Positions 44,234 through 54,761 of a stretch of DNA of 64,000 nucleotides are shown one piece after another. The stretch comes from Hyposmocoma kahamanoa (Eukaryota; Arthropoda; Insecta; Lepidoptera; Cosmopterigidae). The stretch lies in assembly GCF_003589595.1 (NCBI RefSeq), contig NW_020653993.1:5782892-5846891 (forward strand). The letters run 5' to 3'. The stretch's first letter is position 1. The number at the start of each line of letters is the position of its first letter. A program made the translations under genes and the position numbers. The notes below the pieces were generated by a model. It made no database searches, was not told the origin of the DNA, and was given only the letters and a program-made list of their open reading frames with translations.

Positions 44234-44340
44234 TGAGCCAACGGTTAGCAATGTGAGCACTTAAGTGCTCCTCATTAATGAGGAGGTTACGGGTGCGATT
44301 CCAAAACCAATTTAGGAAAAGATTTCTAAATTGGTTCAGG
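44234..44340 (+). repeat. tRNA-like SINE scrap with three perfect hairpins
   Basis: GAGCCAACGGTTAGCAATG and GGTGCGATTCC resemble decayed A and B boxes. Between and after them are GAGCACTTAAGTGCTC (44255-44270), CTCCTCATTAATGAGGAG (44268-44285) and an 11-bp stem AACCAATTTAG / CTAAATTGGTT. Confidence 0.5.
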
Positions 44341-44699
44341 TCTATAACTTTTGAATAGTAACCTCGAAAGTTCACGCCATTGTTCTGGCATTCGTTGTAC
44401 CTAACTGCAATCTCCAAGTAGCTTTCAGGATCCAAAAGTATTTTGTTAGGCGTCATTATCGTACATTAATAGCAAAATCTTGATAGCATAAAGTCCGTTA
44501 TTTAATGCAAAAGGTACCAGGACCTCAGCTTCGAATACTTATTTGCAGCTTTCGCAATTGAGACCCTAAGTTTTCGTAGTTAAAGTTCATGTATCTGTCC
44601 CCTTCCTTTCTACAACGTAATATCCAAAAAATGTGGCATGATTAATACACCCAAGGGCCAGCCCTTGCTACTTTGCCTAACGTTTTACAAAGAGTGAGT

Positions 44700-44955
44700 T
44701 TTAGCAGTAATGTTCCTTGTGAAAGAGTTCGTCCAGGGTAGTACTGCCTTACCTATTTCTGCCGCCAAGCAGTAATGTGAGTGTTATTGAGTTCCGGTTT
44801 TGAAGGGTACAAGTGCCAGGTACAAGCACATGGGACTTGCTAACTTCATGTCTCAGGGTAACAGACGCAGTGGCAATGCCCTTCATATCGTTGCGATGTA
44901 CAACTCTGAGTGGCTCTGCTATAAATAGGCGTATCGCTTACCATTTCGGCCGATT
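44700..44955 (+). repeat. Family A repeat, diverged, lacking the A-rich end
   Basis: TTTTAGCAGTAATGTTCCTT through GCTTACCATTTCGGCCGATT; the GTCCCGTCACTTG end is lost. Confidence 0.75.
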
Positions 44956-45354
44956 TATGTATCCTTAGACTTTGATTTTAAACTTTTATTGTATGCTCTT
45001 TTCGTCTTTATAAATAAACTTTATCAGACGCATAAAATGACAAATAAAATAAAAGTTCTATCTGCATTGCAAAAATGCATAGATTCCTTCGCATGGAATG
45101 TTATTTTCTATTTTCTTGGCAACGAAAAGATCCTATATTTTCTCATGACGATAAGAATACTGTGGAGTTGTGAAAAATCAAGTATTCTCTTATAAATCAA
45201 ATACAACCAAGACACATTTTCTTGCACATTCATTTCCATTCCCGAATAAATGAATTCTAAAGCCATACGTAACGTAAAAAATAAAATACTTTCAAATTAT
45301 TGTCGTTCGTCTTAATAAATACTTGAATAGTGTAACGTATATATTATATATTTA

Positions 45355-45500
45355 TCCAGAGCTAGCCTGAACAATCGTTCCACGGTCTTGATACCAGGAC
45401 CACTGCCTGATGTTATAAAGGCGTGATATTTTCCTTCTTCCAACCATCCGCTTCCCAGTTACTTCGCCCATCATTATGGTATGTGTAGCAGTCACCAGGC
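45355..45500 (-). pseudogene. Non-LTR retrotransposon fragment, C-terminal domain
   Basis: The minus strand encodes GEVTGKRMVGRRKISRLYNI, then RQWSWYQDRG and VQASSG with a stop, the pattern of the C-terminal GKR-RGR-- motif and closing residues of insect LINE proteins. Immediately 5', at about 45499-45538, a stem (CGTGCC-GAATGTCG and its complement) suggests a local inverted rearrangement. Confidence 0.6.
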
Positions 45501-45654
45501 GTGCCAGAATGTCGAACACTCTTCCGACATTCAGGCACGTCTTAGTTGCTAACAGTAAGAACACGTATCATATAGTATAAATAAGTTTCACAAAATATAA
45601 TACATCAATCAGTCAGTCATCTACCAACCAACAACACATTCATTTAACTTTTTA

Positions 45655-45872
45655 ACTGCCTCTGTAGCCGAACTGTTACCATGCCTGAGTGCCACGCAGA
45701 GGTCCTGGGTTCAATTTCCGGGCCGGGAGAAATATTTGTATGGCCTACATTTATTTCTCTCGTGAGTTTGGGTGTAATTTGTGGTTGTCTATATGTGTGT
45801 GTCCATGGCACCCACAACACAGGGTTCCCCTAGTGCGGGGCTATGTTGAGTGTGTGTGTGTGTTATTATTAT
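45655..45872 (+). repeat. tRNA-derived SINE (family S2)
   Basis: AACTGCCTCTGTAGCCGAAC, GGTTCAATTTCCGGGCCGGG, GTGTAATTTGTGGTTGTCTA, GTGCGGGGCTATGTTGAGTG and a TTATTATTA tail. The B box carries mutations. Confidence 0.9.
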
Positions 45873-45959
45873 TATCAATTTGTACCTTATATCACTATGA
45901 CACAGCATTGACAACTAACATCCTATCACCTGCGTCATGCTACAGTGTGTAATAGATAG

Positions 45960-46530
45960 TATCCTACATCATACTAACACCACGGAACAATAAATACAGT
46001 AGAAGTGCTTAGTGCGCGTGCGCCAACAGTACGCGGAGTACCACGTACATTAGCTCAGTTCACCAGTTTCGTTTCGTACGCTGTAGTCATATATAATACT
46101 TATAGTAGTATACAGTGCTATATTTTGCTACTTTGGTGTGCTAAAGTGATATTCTGCATGTCATATTAAATGTATGGGAGCATTTAACGTTAAAATTTGG
46201 ATATTTCTAGTTTCTGAGTTATTTATGTCGTTTTTCTCATTAGGAAACATACTTTCTATGTCCATTTAAAGTTTTCTGATATCTCTCATATTTACGGAAT
46301 TATAGTTGTCAATATCGTATAACGTGAGGTTAGCAATTTATAATGTTCAATTATCCGTATGGTATAGAAGTCAATACATTGAAAATAATAAATTTCTTTT
46401 GATGCATGATTAGAAGGCATTCTTTAATTTCATTATAGCATCTATTATCATGTACAATCAAATGGTAAATTAAACAGAGCGACGACACCTTTTTATTATA
46501 TTATAATATTACCTGTATTAAAACTATTTT
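45960..46530. other. Stretch without a supported gene
   Basis: A GC-richer bit near 46010-46060 with TTAGCTCAGTTC could be an initiator, but nothing coding follows. Confidence 0.35.
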
Positions 46531-46786
46531 TTTAGGAAATGAAACTATTTTTCCGGATTTAAATCGCATATATTTGTTTTTTCAAACAAACCGACGTTTC
46601 GTGCCCTTTATAGGTCCCATGGTCACATGGTTCAGTCAACCGTGACCATGAAATAAAACCGGAAAAATAGTTTCATTTCCTATGTGTAACAATGGCGAAA
46701 ACCTTCTTAGGTTTTCGCCATTTAAAATAAAAAAAAATGTATCACGAGTTCTTACTCGTGATACATTTTTTTTTATTTTGATTCAC
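46531..46786. repeat. Family B element with three successive perfect hairpins
   Basis: Hairpin 1: perfect 22-bp arms at 46535-46556 and 46659-46680 enclosing the GACGTTTCGTGCCC and TCCCATGGTCAC segments. Hairpin 2: 14-bp arms at 46691-46704 and 46709-46722 with loop TCTT. Hairpin 3: 26-bp arms at 46724-46749 and 46754-46779, again with loop TCTT. Relatives at 48878, 58690 and 10062. Confidence 0.9.
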
Positions 46787-46788
46787 CC

Positions 46789-47071
46789 CAAGTGATGGAA
46801 TGAATAGTTACAGAGTCATTACAGAGCTTTAAATTGCAGAAACTCAGATTTCTGCGATTTAAAGCTCACTGCTGCGGCACTGCCACCGCTTCCATCACCT
46901 TGAGGCATCGAGACATGCGTTCCGTGTACCTATAATATCACCAGCAAATTTACCCTTCAAAACCGGAATGCAGTAATGTTCATGTTACTGCTTGGCGGCA
47001 GAAATAGGTAAGGTGGCAGAAATTCCCTGGACAAACTCCTTCACAAGAACTCTTTCACTCTACTGCTACTA
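46789..47071 (-). repeat. Family A repeat, rearranged centre
   Basis: Minus-strand copy. The AGAGCTTTAAATTGCAGA segment is followed by an inverted near-repeat (TTTCTGCGATTTAAAGCTC). Confidence 0.8.
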
Positions 47072-47397
47072 ACACAAAGAATTTTAACCAATTGTATTTT
47101 AGTTGTGGTAGACTGCATGTCAGGTGCTCAGAAAAGTAATTACAAATCCGATGCTTTGTAACCAATAACAAATTTTAAAGTGTCCTCAATAATTTATGTC
47201 TTATACTTCTTCAAAATGTTTTATGCAAAATTTAAATTAAATTAATTTAAGGAACATGCTTTGTTTGTCTTTCTAGACAAAGATAAATTGAGAAATAAAT
47301 AAAGCCTTTTGAACCTTCAAATAATGGAGTTAGTATCGACTTTTGTTTGAAGATATCAAAAGGAAACCATTGTTTTGGATATGATTGTGGAAATAAA

Positions 47398-47400
<3 letters not shown>
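47072..47400. other. AT-rich stretch without a supported gene
   Basis: Nothing recognisable apart from GAAATAAATAAAGCC at about 47292. Confidence 0.4.

Positions 47401-47431
<31 letters not shown>
47401..47431. repeat. (TA)n microsatellite
   Basis: Pure TA repeat directly next to a LINE 3' end on the minus strand. Confidence 0.95.
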
Positions 47432-47433
<2 letters not shown>

Positions 47434-47562
47434 CCTCCCTCTCATCTGATGGGAAGTGGCGATGGAGTATGCACATCTTAATAATGCCTATTCGCTCTCG
47501 CCTTCAAAAGGCCCGAGCCACCGTTCAAGGAATAAGTCTGTAGGCAGGGCATTCCACAATGT
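47432..47562 (-). repeat. LINE 3'-end fragment
   Basis: CTCATCTGATGGGAAGTGGC, GATGGAGTATGCACATC and AATAATGCCTATTCGCTCTC match 21200-21300, the 3' end of the minus-strand LINE there. The (TA)n may stand in the place of its tail. Confidence 0.7.
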
Positions 47563-47725
47563 TTACAATTTTCAATACTGTATCATTATTCTACGGCTTA
47601 TAGAACTCTTCAAAAACTTAAGCTACTATTTGGACAGTCATGGTTAAATTATACTCGTCACACAAATCAAATTCTACGCACAAGTTCATAATGTAAGTAT
47701 CAATATTGAAAAATTCATATCGAAA

Positions 47726-47871
47726 TTTTTTTTTTATAATATCTAGTGACGGGACGAACAAGTCGTGCGCCTGATGGTAAGCTACATGCCTGTTCATAAC
47801 AGTTGCAGTGCCACTCAGAGCTTTGGATCTCAAAGATCTGAGGGGCACTGCCACTGCGCCCTTCACCCTGA
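47726..47871 (-). repeat. Family A repeat, 3'-side part, split
   Basis: A-rich end at 47728-47741 through GCCCTTCACCCTGA; resumes at 48045. Confidence 0.85.
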
Positions 47872-48044
47872 TGTAAGCAAGTTTGATTAGATTTTGTAGT
47901 CGAAAAATGATCGCTTCTATAACGTGTAATTGATTTCTTGAACACTCGGACACTTTTTCGAATACATTTGATCCAACGGCTATACTCTCTCATATAATTT
48001 TTTTCATATTATTCTTCTCCCGAGTCTCTTAGTGGGTAAAGTTT
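47872..48044. mobile_element. Unclassified 173-bp insertion in family A
   Basis: The family sequence is interrupted between CACCCTGA (47864-47871) and CACACTGA (48045-48052), an 8-bp direct repeat with one mismatch. The insert starts TGTAAGCAAG and ends GTAAAGTTT. No inverted ends are visible. Confidence 0.55.
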
Positions 48045-48222
48045 CACACTGAGGCATAAGTTGACAAGTCCCAAGTGCCTATAATTTCACCAGCACCCTT
48101 ACCCTTCAAAACCGGAACACAGTAATGTTGAAATTAATGCTTGGCAGCAGAAATAGGTAACGTGGCAGTACTACCCTGGACGAACTCTTTCACAAGGAGC
48201 TCTACTGCTACTACCAGTATAT
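48045..48222 (-). repeat. Family A repeat, 5'-side part
   Basis: CACACTGAGGCATAAGTTGA to GGAGCTCTACTGCTACTACC. Confidence 0.85.
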
Positions 48223-48862
48223 TAATGAATTACGTGTTGGTGCCCAAAACATGTTTTGATCGCAATGACGCCATCTATTGATTGAGAGTGGTTTTTGAAG
48301 TGGCCGCTCCCGTTCGCCGGTGTGCGTTGGCTCTTAAGGGATATCCGTACTCAGGATAAGGGTATACATACGTTGAGGATTATGATTTTTTCACGTGCAA
48401 ACTCACAACATTGAAATAAAATTTAAACTTCAGGAAAACAACACCGAAATACTTTACAATAGAAAATAACGAACAATCACTGGCAACAACAAATATTTTT
48501 GATTTTTATTCGAATTTATTTATTTTTCTGGCGTAAAGAAAACAGATAGCATTAGGTTTGACAACTTGTTTTCGATTTCAGAACTTTGGAGTTCGTTCTA
48601 TTGTTAGCAGACAACAAAAGTGAAAACTTTTGTTGCGGTCATGGAAGTACTATTTTCAGATCTGTATTATAATAATATCATTGTCACTTTCCATCAAGTG
48701 GGATGGGGTAAAATGTGCATTTATTTTTCAATAAAAAAATGTAGGTATCTTATGAGTGCTAGACAACATTAAAGTGGATGTCTAAGAGGAAATACGAAGC
48801 TACGAGCATCGTTTTAGCTTCGTATCGGACCGCACACACACACACAAAAAACATTTTTTATC
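48223..48862. other. Stretch without a supported gene
   Basis: A CACACACACACA run near 48834 and nothing else recognisable. Confidence 0.4.
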
Positions 48863-48999
48863 AATGCGAATAAGCATAGGAAATGAAACTATTTTTACAT
48901 AAAACCAAATATACGCGATTTAAATCCGGAAAAATAGTTTCGTTTCCTATGTGTAACAATCGCGAAAACCTAAGAACTCGATATAATGCGAATAAGCAT
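48863..48999. mobile_element. Small family B insertion (107 bp) with 15-bp target duplication
   Basis: AATGCGAATAAGCAT occurs at 48863-48877 and 48985-48999. Between them the 107 bp begin AGGAAATGAAACTATTTTT, fold back on AAAAATAGTTTCGTTTCCT and end CGCGAAAACCTAAGAACTCG. Confidence 0.85.
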
Positions 49000-49349
49000 T
49001 AAAAAAATATTATTTACACCTGCATCCATAAAATAATAATTCAGATCAGCTTTGAGCACGCCCTGCTAGCGTAATTGAAACTGAAATAGGTTAGCAGGTA
49101 ATTGGATTATGTAGAACTTATACATACCTAACCAATTATTATAAAGTTTCCCAATTACCTATTAGTATGTATGATATATGAGAAAAGTAATTAAGTTTTT
49201 GATATCAATTAATGCTTACTGCTATTGGGTAATGGATGACAGATGAAAAGAAACAAAATTGTAAGATTTTATTTTACATTAATCTTCCCAATTCGAATGT
49301 TTGCAATCTCTCCCTTAAAATAAAAAAGGGATGACAGCTTTATGAATAA

Positions 49350-49545
49350 TTAATTTTGACGACGTCGTTGACCCAACGGTTTGCCGTGTGGACTCATGAA
49401 GAGGTCCCGGATTCTACTCCCGGTAGGATCAAGTCCATTTGAGCAATGGACTTTGGTCTTGATCTGAGCGTTCCGGGTAGTACCCCGAAGCGAATTCCGT
49501 AGCTCTGGAACTCTAGGTGCAGGAACTTCCCTAGTTTGATATTTC
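49350..49545 (+). repeat. tRNA-derived SINE, diverged (S1-like)
   Basis: CGTTGACCCAACGGTTTGCC (A-box-like), GTCCCGGATTCTACTCCCGG (B-box-like) and a GAGCGTTCCGGGTAGTACC body. The layout of the head resembles 37768, with heavy divergence. Confidence 0.5.
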
Positions 49546-49589
49546 ATCATTTGCTTCTGTTTCTTGACGCTTATTCTATTTTTTTAACC

Positions 49590-49858
49590 AATTTAAAAAA
49601 AAGGAGGGGTTATCAATTCGACTGTATTTTTTTGTATGTATGTAAATATAACTCTGGCGCTTATGAACCGATTTTGTTTTTTTACTGGATTGAGAGTACC
49701 TCAGTAGTGGTCCCATTTGAATTGGTAAGAAATATTTCACCTCTAAGGGTGGCAAACTAGGGGATGAATCCGGTTTCGCGCTCTTTCGGGTAACCGATGT
49801 CAATAAAACTTGACAAATAGATGTAATTCCACGACCTTTTGGGATCGGTTGTTTCTTA
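49590..49858 (+). repeat. Family E repeat, copy 1
   Basis: Direct alignment with 61690-61935: GGTCCCATTT, GGTGGCAAACT, GGGATGAATCCGGTTTCGCG, CAATAAAACTT. The motif AACCGA(C/T) occurs near both ends of the other copy in inverted orientation. Confidence 0.7.
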
Positions 49859-50320
49859 TAAAAACGTTAGCAATGCAAAGTCATTGAATTTGTTTAAAGT
49901 ATACCCGTAAACGATACGGTAGCTGCGGGAATTTCTTAAAACCGCGCAATAATTCTCCTCAACACTTTTTAGCTCGTAAGTATATAGTTTATACGTAACA
50001 CAACGATACAAAGTGCATTATACTATAGTTACAAATATTCTCTTCCATCCGGCTCTGCGTCAACGTAAATTGAACCTTATACATTAACTAACCTGATCGA
50101 GAAAGCAGGTTTTATACTTATAGTTACCGGAATGTATCCAGAAGGATAATTTGGGCGTACGTTGTTTGTACGTATATTATTTATCAGCGCAGTAAAGAAA
50201 TTAAGAATCTTATTTCAGATTTCTGTTCTTTTATTTATTTGTATGTACATACACATTTTACATTTGTCACGTTTACTGTCATAAAGACAGTATATTATCT
50301 TGTGTGTCTAATGTGTGTTA
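49859..50320. other. Stretch without a supported gene
   Basis: No motif-bearing frame; AT-rich. Confidence 0.4.
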
Positions 50321-50500
50321 ACTTCCTCTGTGGTTGAACGGTTACCATGCTGGGTTAAATAGCTAATAATGCTGGGAGAAATATCTGTATGGCCTACTTC
50401 TCACGCGAACTTAGGTGTAATTTGTGGTTGTCTATTATGTATGTCCATGGCACCCGCGATACAGGGTTTCCCTAATGCGGGGCTATGAGCGTGTGCCTAT
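50321..50500 (+). repeat. tRNA-derived SINE (family S2), internally deleted
   Basis: CTTCCTCTGTGGTTGAACGG start. The B-box part is replaced by AAATAGCTAATAATGCTGGG, then the family body GTGTAATTTGTGGTTGTCTA to TGCGGGGCTATGAG. Confidence 0.8.
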
Positions 50501-50836
50501 AATTTAATATTTCATGAATTAAGATAAGATTGGATATAAATTTTCGTATGCCTCTGTAAGGGGTGCATCATAGCTGTGCTATAAAACTGTACATCCTATC
50601 ATGTTATGACCTATGATGACGAATAAATATATTGATTGAGTGATTGCGTTTTTATTTGTGGTATTTGACTTCTCCCTGCCCGTCATTGTTGCCTTTTTAG
50701 CGACTTACTCGCTAGACCCAGGGAATTTTATGAATGTTTAGCGGACGAAAATGTTGTTTTAGAATAAATATTTTTATTCTAGCGTCCTTTTGTTCTGTAT
50801 TATTTTCAAAAACTTCAAAAATGACTTGTCAAAGTA

Positions 50837-50892
50837 AAGGAGGATGGGCAAATTGGTCCAAAATGCAAAAGTCTGCCCCCAGAGCTGACACA
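50837..50892 (+). repeat. Left terminal inverted repeat
   Basis: AAGGAGGATGGGCAAA is immediately followed by TTGGTCCAAAATGC (block at 50853), then a GCTGACAC-like end shared with TTTGACAC on the other side. Confidence 0.85.
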
Positions 50893-51372
50893 TAGTGCGT
50901 TTGAAAGAGCATTTCAAATTAAAAAAAAAAATTGTATGAGACCGTAAAAATCGAACCTGCAGAAAAAAAGATATTCAAGTTTTCGAAGTAATTAAAATAA
51001 GAATTATTGTTTTTTAAGTCGGCTTATTGGGTTAAACCTGAGATTTTGAAATAGTATTTTATACATCGCACTTTTTTGTATGAGATCGTAAAAATACAAC
51101 CAATATAATATATAACAATCAGGCTTCAATATTAATATTTACTTAGTTGATCTTTTTAGCCCTTGGCTGTTCAGTGTACACGCTATATAGCAGGTTGAAT
51201 AATAATCGAAGGAATTGTATTATAAGACCACCAAGCAAACAAATCCCTCTTTTGAGTTCATACAAGGATTTTTTAGGCTATTTATTTATAATTTGAAAAT
51301 ATTTATTATGTATTAATAATTATGAGAACGTAGTAACCGTTGCAAGCTTGGTACAAGCCACATGCATATTCA

Positions 51373-51760
51373 CTTAAACAATAGGTTGTGCGAGTGAAAA
51401 GGCGTTATTAGCCACAAACGCTGGAGCAAGTCACGTGCGTATTCGCTTAAACAATATATTGTGCGAGTGAGAAGTCGCTAGTCGTTCTAAGCGGCGGAGG
51501 AAGTCAAACGGCTTAAACAATAGGTTGTGCGACTGAGAAGGCGTTACTAGCCACAAACGCTGGTTAAAGCCACGTGCTTATTCGCTTAAACAATAAGTTG
51601 TGCGAGTTAGAAGGCGTTACTAGCCATAAACGCTGGTTAAAGCCACGTGCGTATTCGCTTAAACAATAGGTTGTGCGAGTGAGAAGACGCTAGTTGTTAC
51701 AGGCGCTGGAGGAAGTCAAACTGCTTAAACAATAGGTTGTGTGAGTGATAAGGGTTCAAG
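51373..51760 (+). repeat. Tandem repeat of 73- and 66-bp units inside the transposon
   Basis: Units begin CTTAAACAATAGGTTGTGCG. Starts are at 51373, 51446, 51512, 51585, 51658 and 51724, so lengths are 73, 66, 73, 73, 66 and a partial sixth. The 73-bp type has TAGCCACAAACGCTGG and CACGTGC. The 66-bp type has GTCAAAC(G/T)G and lacks CACGTG. Confidence 0.95.
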
Positions 51761-52019
51761 CCTTTTGAACTTAGACGCGAGTTCGCCTTGAGTGCACGAG
51801 CTTAAACCAGAGCTTGCTAGCTTCGCAGTCTTTCTTCAACGCTTGCCGTTTGTAGTTGTGTACTGTGCGTTTCGATTTCTTTATTGATTTTGCCGACCAA
51901 ATCCCGCTTTTGTTTACTGGACATTTCGATTTTGCACTGTGATTTGTGGATTTTGTTGATTTTACCAACCTACCCCTGACTTGTTTACCGGATATTTCGA
52001 ATTCACTTTGTGATTGAAC

Positions 52020-54373
52020 ATGTTTCGCCCTACTGCTGGACATTTGTGTTTATTATGTGAGAGATCTGTGCGTTCAAACAGAAGAAGAGCATTGACTCGG
52101 CACTTATTCGAAGAATATCCGTTTGCTGCAAGGAACATAACTGAACGTGTTTCTCCTTATGAGGTTTGTATACTTTAATGAAAGATGATTATCAGATTTT
52201 TGCTCTATTATTTACTCAATTTTGAACTCAATGCACTATAGATGATAGTACAATCGTGTCATAATGGTGGTTCTGTAACCGAAATGTTTGCATTGAGTAG
52301 TAAAATTAACTTTTACATATTTTACACGATATCATTGTCTAACATAGTGATCAGTCCGACTAATAGAAGGCGTAATCATCATTGCTGACCCTTAAACGTT
52401 TTTATTTTCAGATACAATTGAATGACCAGGAGTTCATTTGCCAATCCTGCTGGCGACGAGAGGCTTATCCACCACGAAATCGTCGAACCACAGTTTCGTC
52501 GGACAATGTGGAGGGACCTGCTGATTATTCTGCCAATCATCCTGTGGAGCAGCAACCTACAGAACAACCTGGAAGACAACAAGCAACCATACATCTGTCA
52601 CACGTTAGTAGACCACCAAATACGTCAATCTCATGCATTTTCTTTGGTTGCCTTCATCACACACGCTTTCGAGTGCCTCAATACATGAAAATACGTCTGT
52701 TGAATGAGTATAATTATTATATACCACCTGCTGCACGTATATGCCAAGAACATCTGCAATTGAATGATTTTGAAGTTTTATCGTCAGCCAGTAACATTAG
52801 CCACGAATTCAATGAAGAACAAATCATGGACATAATGAATATTTTAAAATCTGTGCCTCAAGTGACCCGAAGACTAGATTTTGAAAACATACAAAATATG
52901 GATCCCCACGAAGTCTATTTTTTAACAGGGCGAACCATAGAGCAGTTTAATTCTATTTTGGAACAAGTGCCATCTTTGGAAAGGACTTGCAACAAATCTA
53001 AGACTGCATTGGCTATTTATTTAATTAAGCTTCGGACCGGAGAACCAGACACAAGATTGGCAGATATGTTCCATATGAGTAGAAGATCATTGGAAAGACT
53101 TCTAAAAACAGCAAAAGATTGCTTATATCAAGATTTTGTGCCACTTCATTTAGGATGGGACCACATGACTAGACAGCAAGTTGTGGATAGAAATCTTTAT
53201 ATCCCTACCGCCCTTTTCGGGGACAATTCTGGAGAAGTGGTGAAAGCAATCATTATTTGTGACGGCACATACGTGTACATACAAAAAAGTTCAAACTTTT
53301 TATTTCAAAGAGTAACATATAGCCACCACAAGTTTCAGAATCTGTTAAAGCCTTTTTTAATAGTCTGTTGTGATGGTTATATTATTGATGTGACAGGGCC
53401 TTACTCAGCTATAACATCCGACGCGACCATTTTAAGTAGCATAATGAACGCCGAAGATAGCGTTTTTCACTGGTTTTTTAGACAAAATGACGTACTAATA
53501 TTAGATCGAGGTTTCCGAGATGCTTTACCTGACGTTGAAGCTTGTGGATATGAAGCTTATATGCCCCTATCTGTGCCAAGAGGTCAAACTCAATTATCAA
53601 CTATAGATGCGAACAAATCGAGAATGGTGACCATTTGTCGCTGGGTCGTGGAAGTCGTGAACGGTCGCTTCAAACGCGACTTTAAATTATTTAGACAAGA
53701 GTATTTTAACAAAACCTTACTTCACATGCAGGATAATTTTAGAATTGCTGCGGCCATCACCAATGCCTTTCACGACCCTATAACAGACAATACAAACGCC
53801 CGTGAAATTGTTCATAGAATCAACAACAGAGTAAATACGGAAAACTTGCTAGCGGAATATGTGATTGGCGAAAACCTCAACAATAGACGTGTGCATTTTC
53901 AAAGTATGTCTGCAGAATTACCAGAGCTCCATGATTTTCCCCGTTTCACTGAGAGCGACTTAATAATGTTTTCATTAGGGACGTATCAAATAAAACTTGC
54001 CAGAAGTTATTACGCCGAACATGCAAGAAATGGCATTTATAGTATTGAAATATATAGAGATACTGAAGATTTAACCAATATTTTAAATAATTATAATATA
54101 GTTGGTAATAACTTCTGGTTACTTAGGGGAAGAATAAAATCAAGACATACAAGAAGTCGCACATATTATACATATATTTTAATAAACTTAGACAAACAGG
54201 GATTGGAAGCTTTGGAACATTATTATTGTTCATGTAAAAGCGGCAGGCGTACTTTAGGTTCTTGCTCACATACAATGTCTATTGTGTGGTTTCTAGGATG
54301 GGCGCGCTACGATAATATTAGCCATCCAGCAGCATTTTTAGATTCTATTATTGTAGATGATGATGTTCCATGA
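52020..54373 (+). CDS. DDE transposase with N-terminal zinc modules and C-terminal SWIM finger (2 exons)
   Basis: Exons 52020-52163 and 52412-54373 are joined across a 248-bp intron (GAG/GTTTGT...TTTTCAG/ATA, phase 0), giving 701 residues. An in-frame TGA lies two codons before the ATG. Residues C10-x2-C13 (exon 1) and C58-x2-C61 (exon 2) would form one zinc finger. C123-x4-C128 with C159-x2-H162 forms a second C2-C-H module. The DDE core follows: D332 in ICDGTYVYI, YSHHK, D413 in ILDRGFRD and E462 in RWVVEVVNGRFK, the arrangement of DDE_Tnp_4-type IS5/Harbinger-like enzymes. At the C-terminus, C654-x-C656...C666-x-H668 is a SWIM finger. The enzyme should cut and rejoin the element's ends in the nucleus. 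The frame has no stops or frameshifts, and AATAAA lies at 54395-54400. It could instead be domesticated, but its position between matching tips argues against that. Confidence 0.9.
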
Positions 54374-54394
54374 CCTTTATGTACCCTTTTAAAA

Positions 54395-54400
54395 AATAAA
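54395..54400 (+). terminator. Poly-A signal of the transposase gene
   Basis: AATAAA 21 bp after the TGA stop. Confidence 0.75.
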
Positions 54401-54702
54401 ACGTGTATAAAACCAAACCTTTGCATTTTTATTTAATATTATTTTTCAATAACCTATAATTGTTTATTTTTAATTACTATATGGTATATTCTTTATTTTC
54501 ATTAGTTTGTGTAACATTGTTTTTCAAGCATCATACATAAAACATATTAATTGTTACAATTGTTGTATGGTAAAACTAGATTTTGACGAACTTTTCTTTT
54601 CTAAAAACCGAAAATGTAACACTAAATATCTCAGCTACTGCGGGTTAGAATTCAATGAGATTTAACATACAGAGGTCTGTGAACGTATTGTATCAGTTAG
54701 CG

Positions 54703-54761
54703 CTAGTGTCAAATTTGGGAGCATTTGGACCAACTCCCATACAATTTTGCCCATCCTCCTT
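54703..54761 (-). repeat. Right terminal inverted repeat
   Basis: The complement reads AAGGAGGATGGGCAAA, then 12 extra bases, then TTGGTCCAAATGC (block 54727-54733) and TTTGACAC. Confidence 0.85.

Noticed and set aside
45352..45564. A complete 70-residue gene
   Set aside because: The sequence is a LINE C-terminal fragment with a rearranged start.
47618..47993. Open frames of 92-111 codons on the minus strand
   Set aside because: They cross a family A copy and the 173-bp insert, so they are not a single evolutionary unit.
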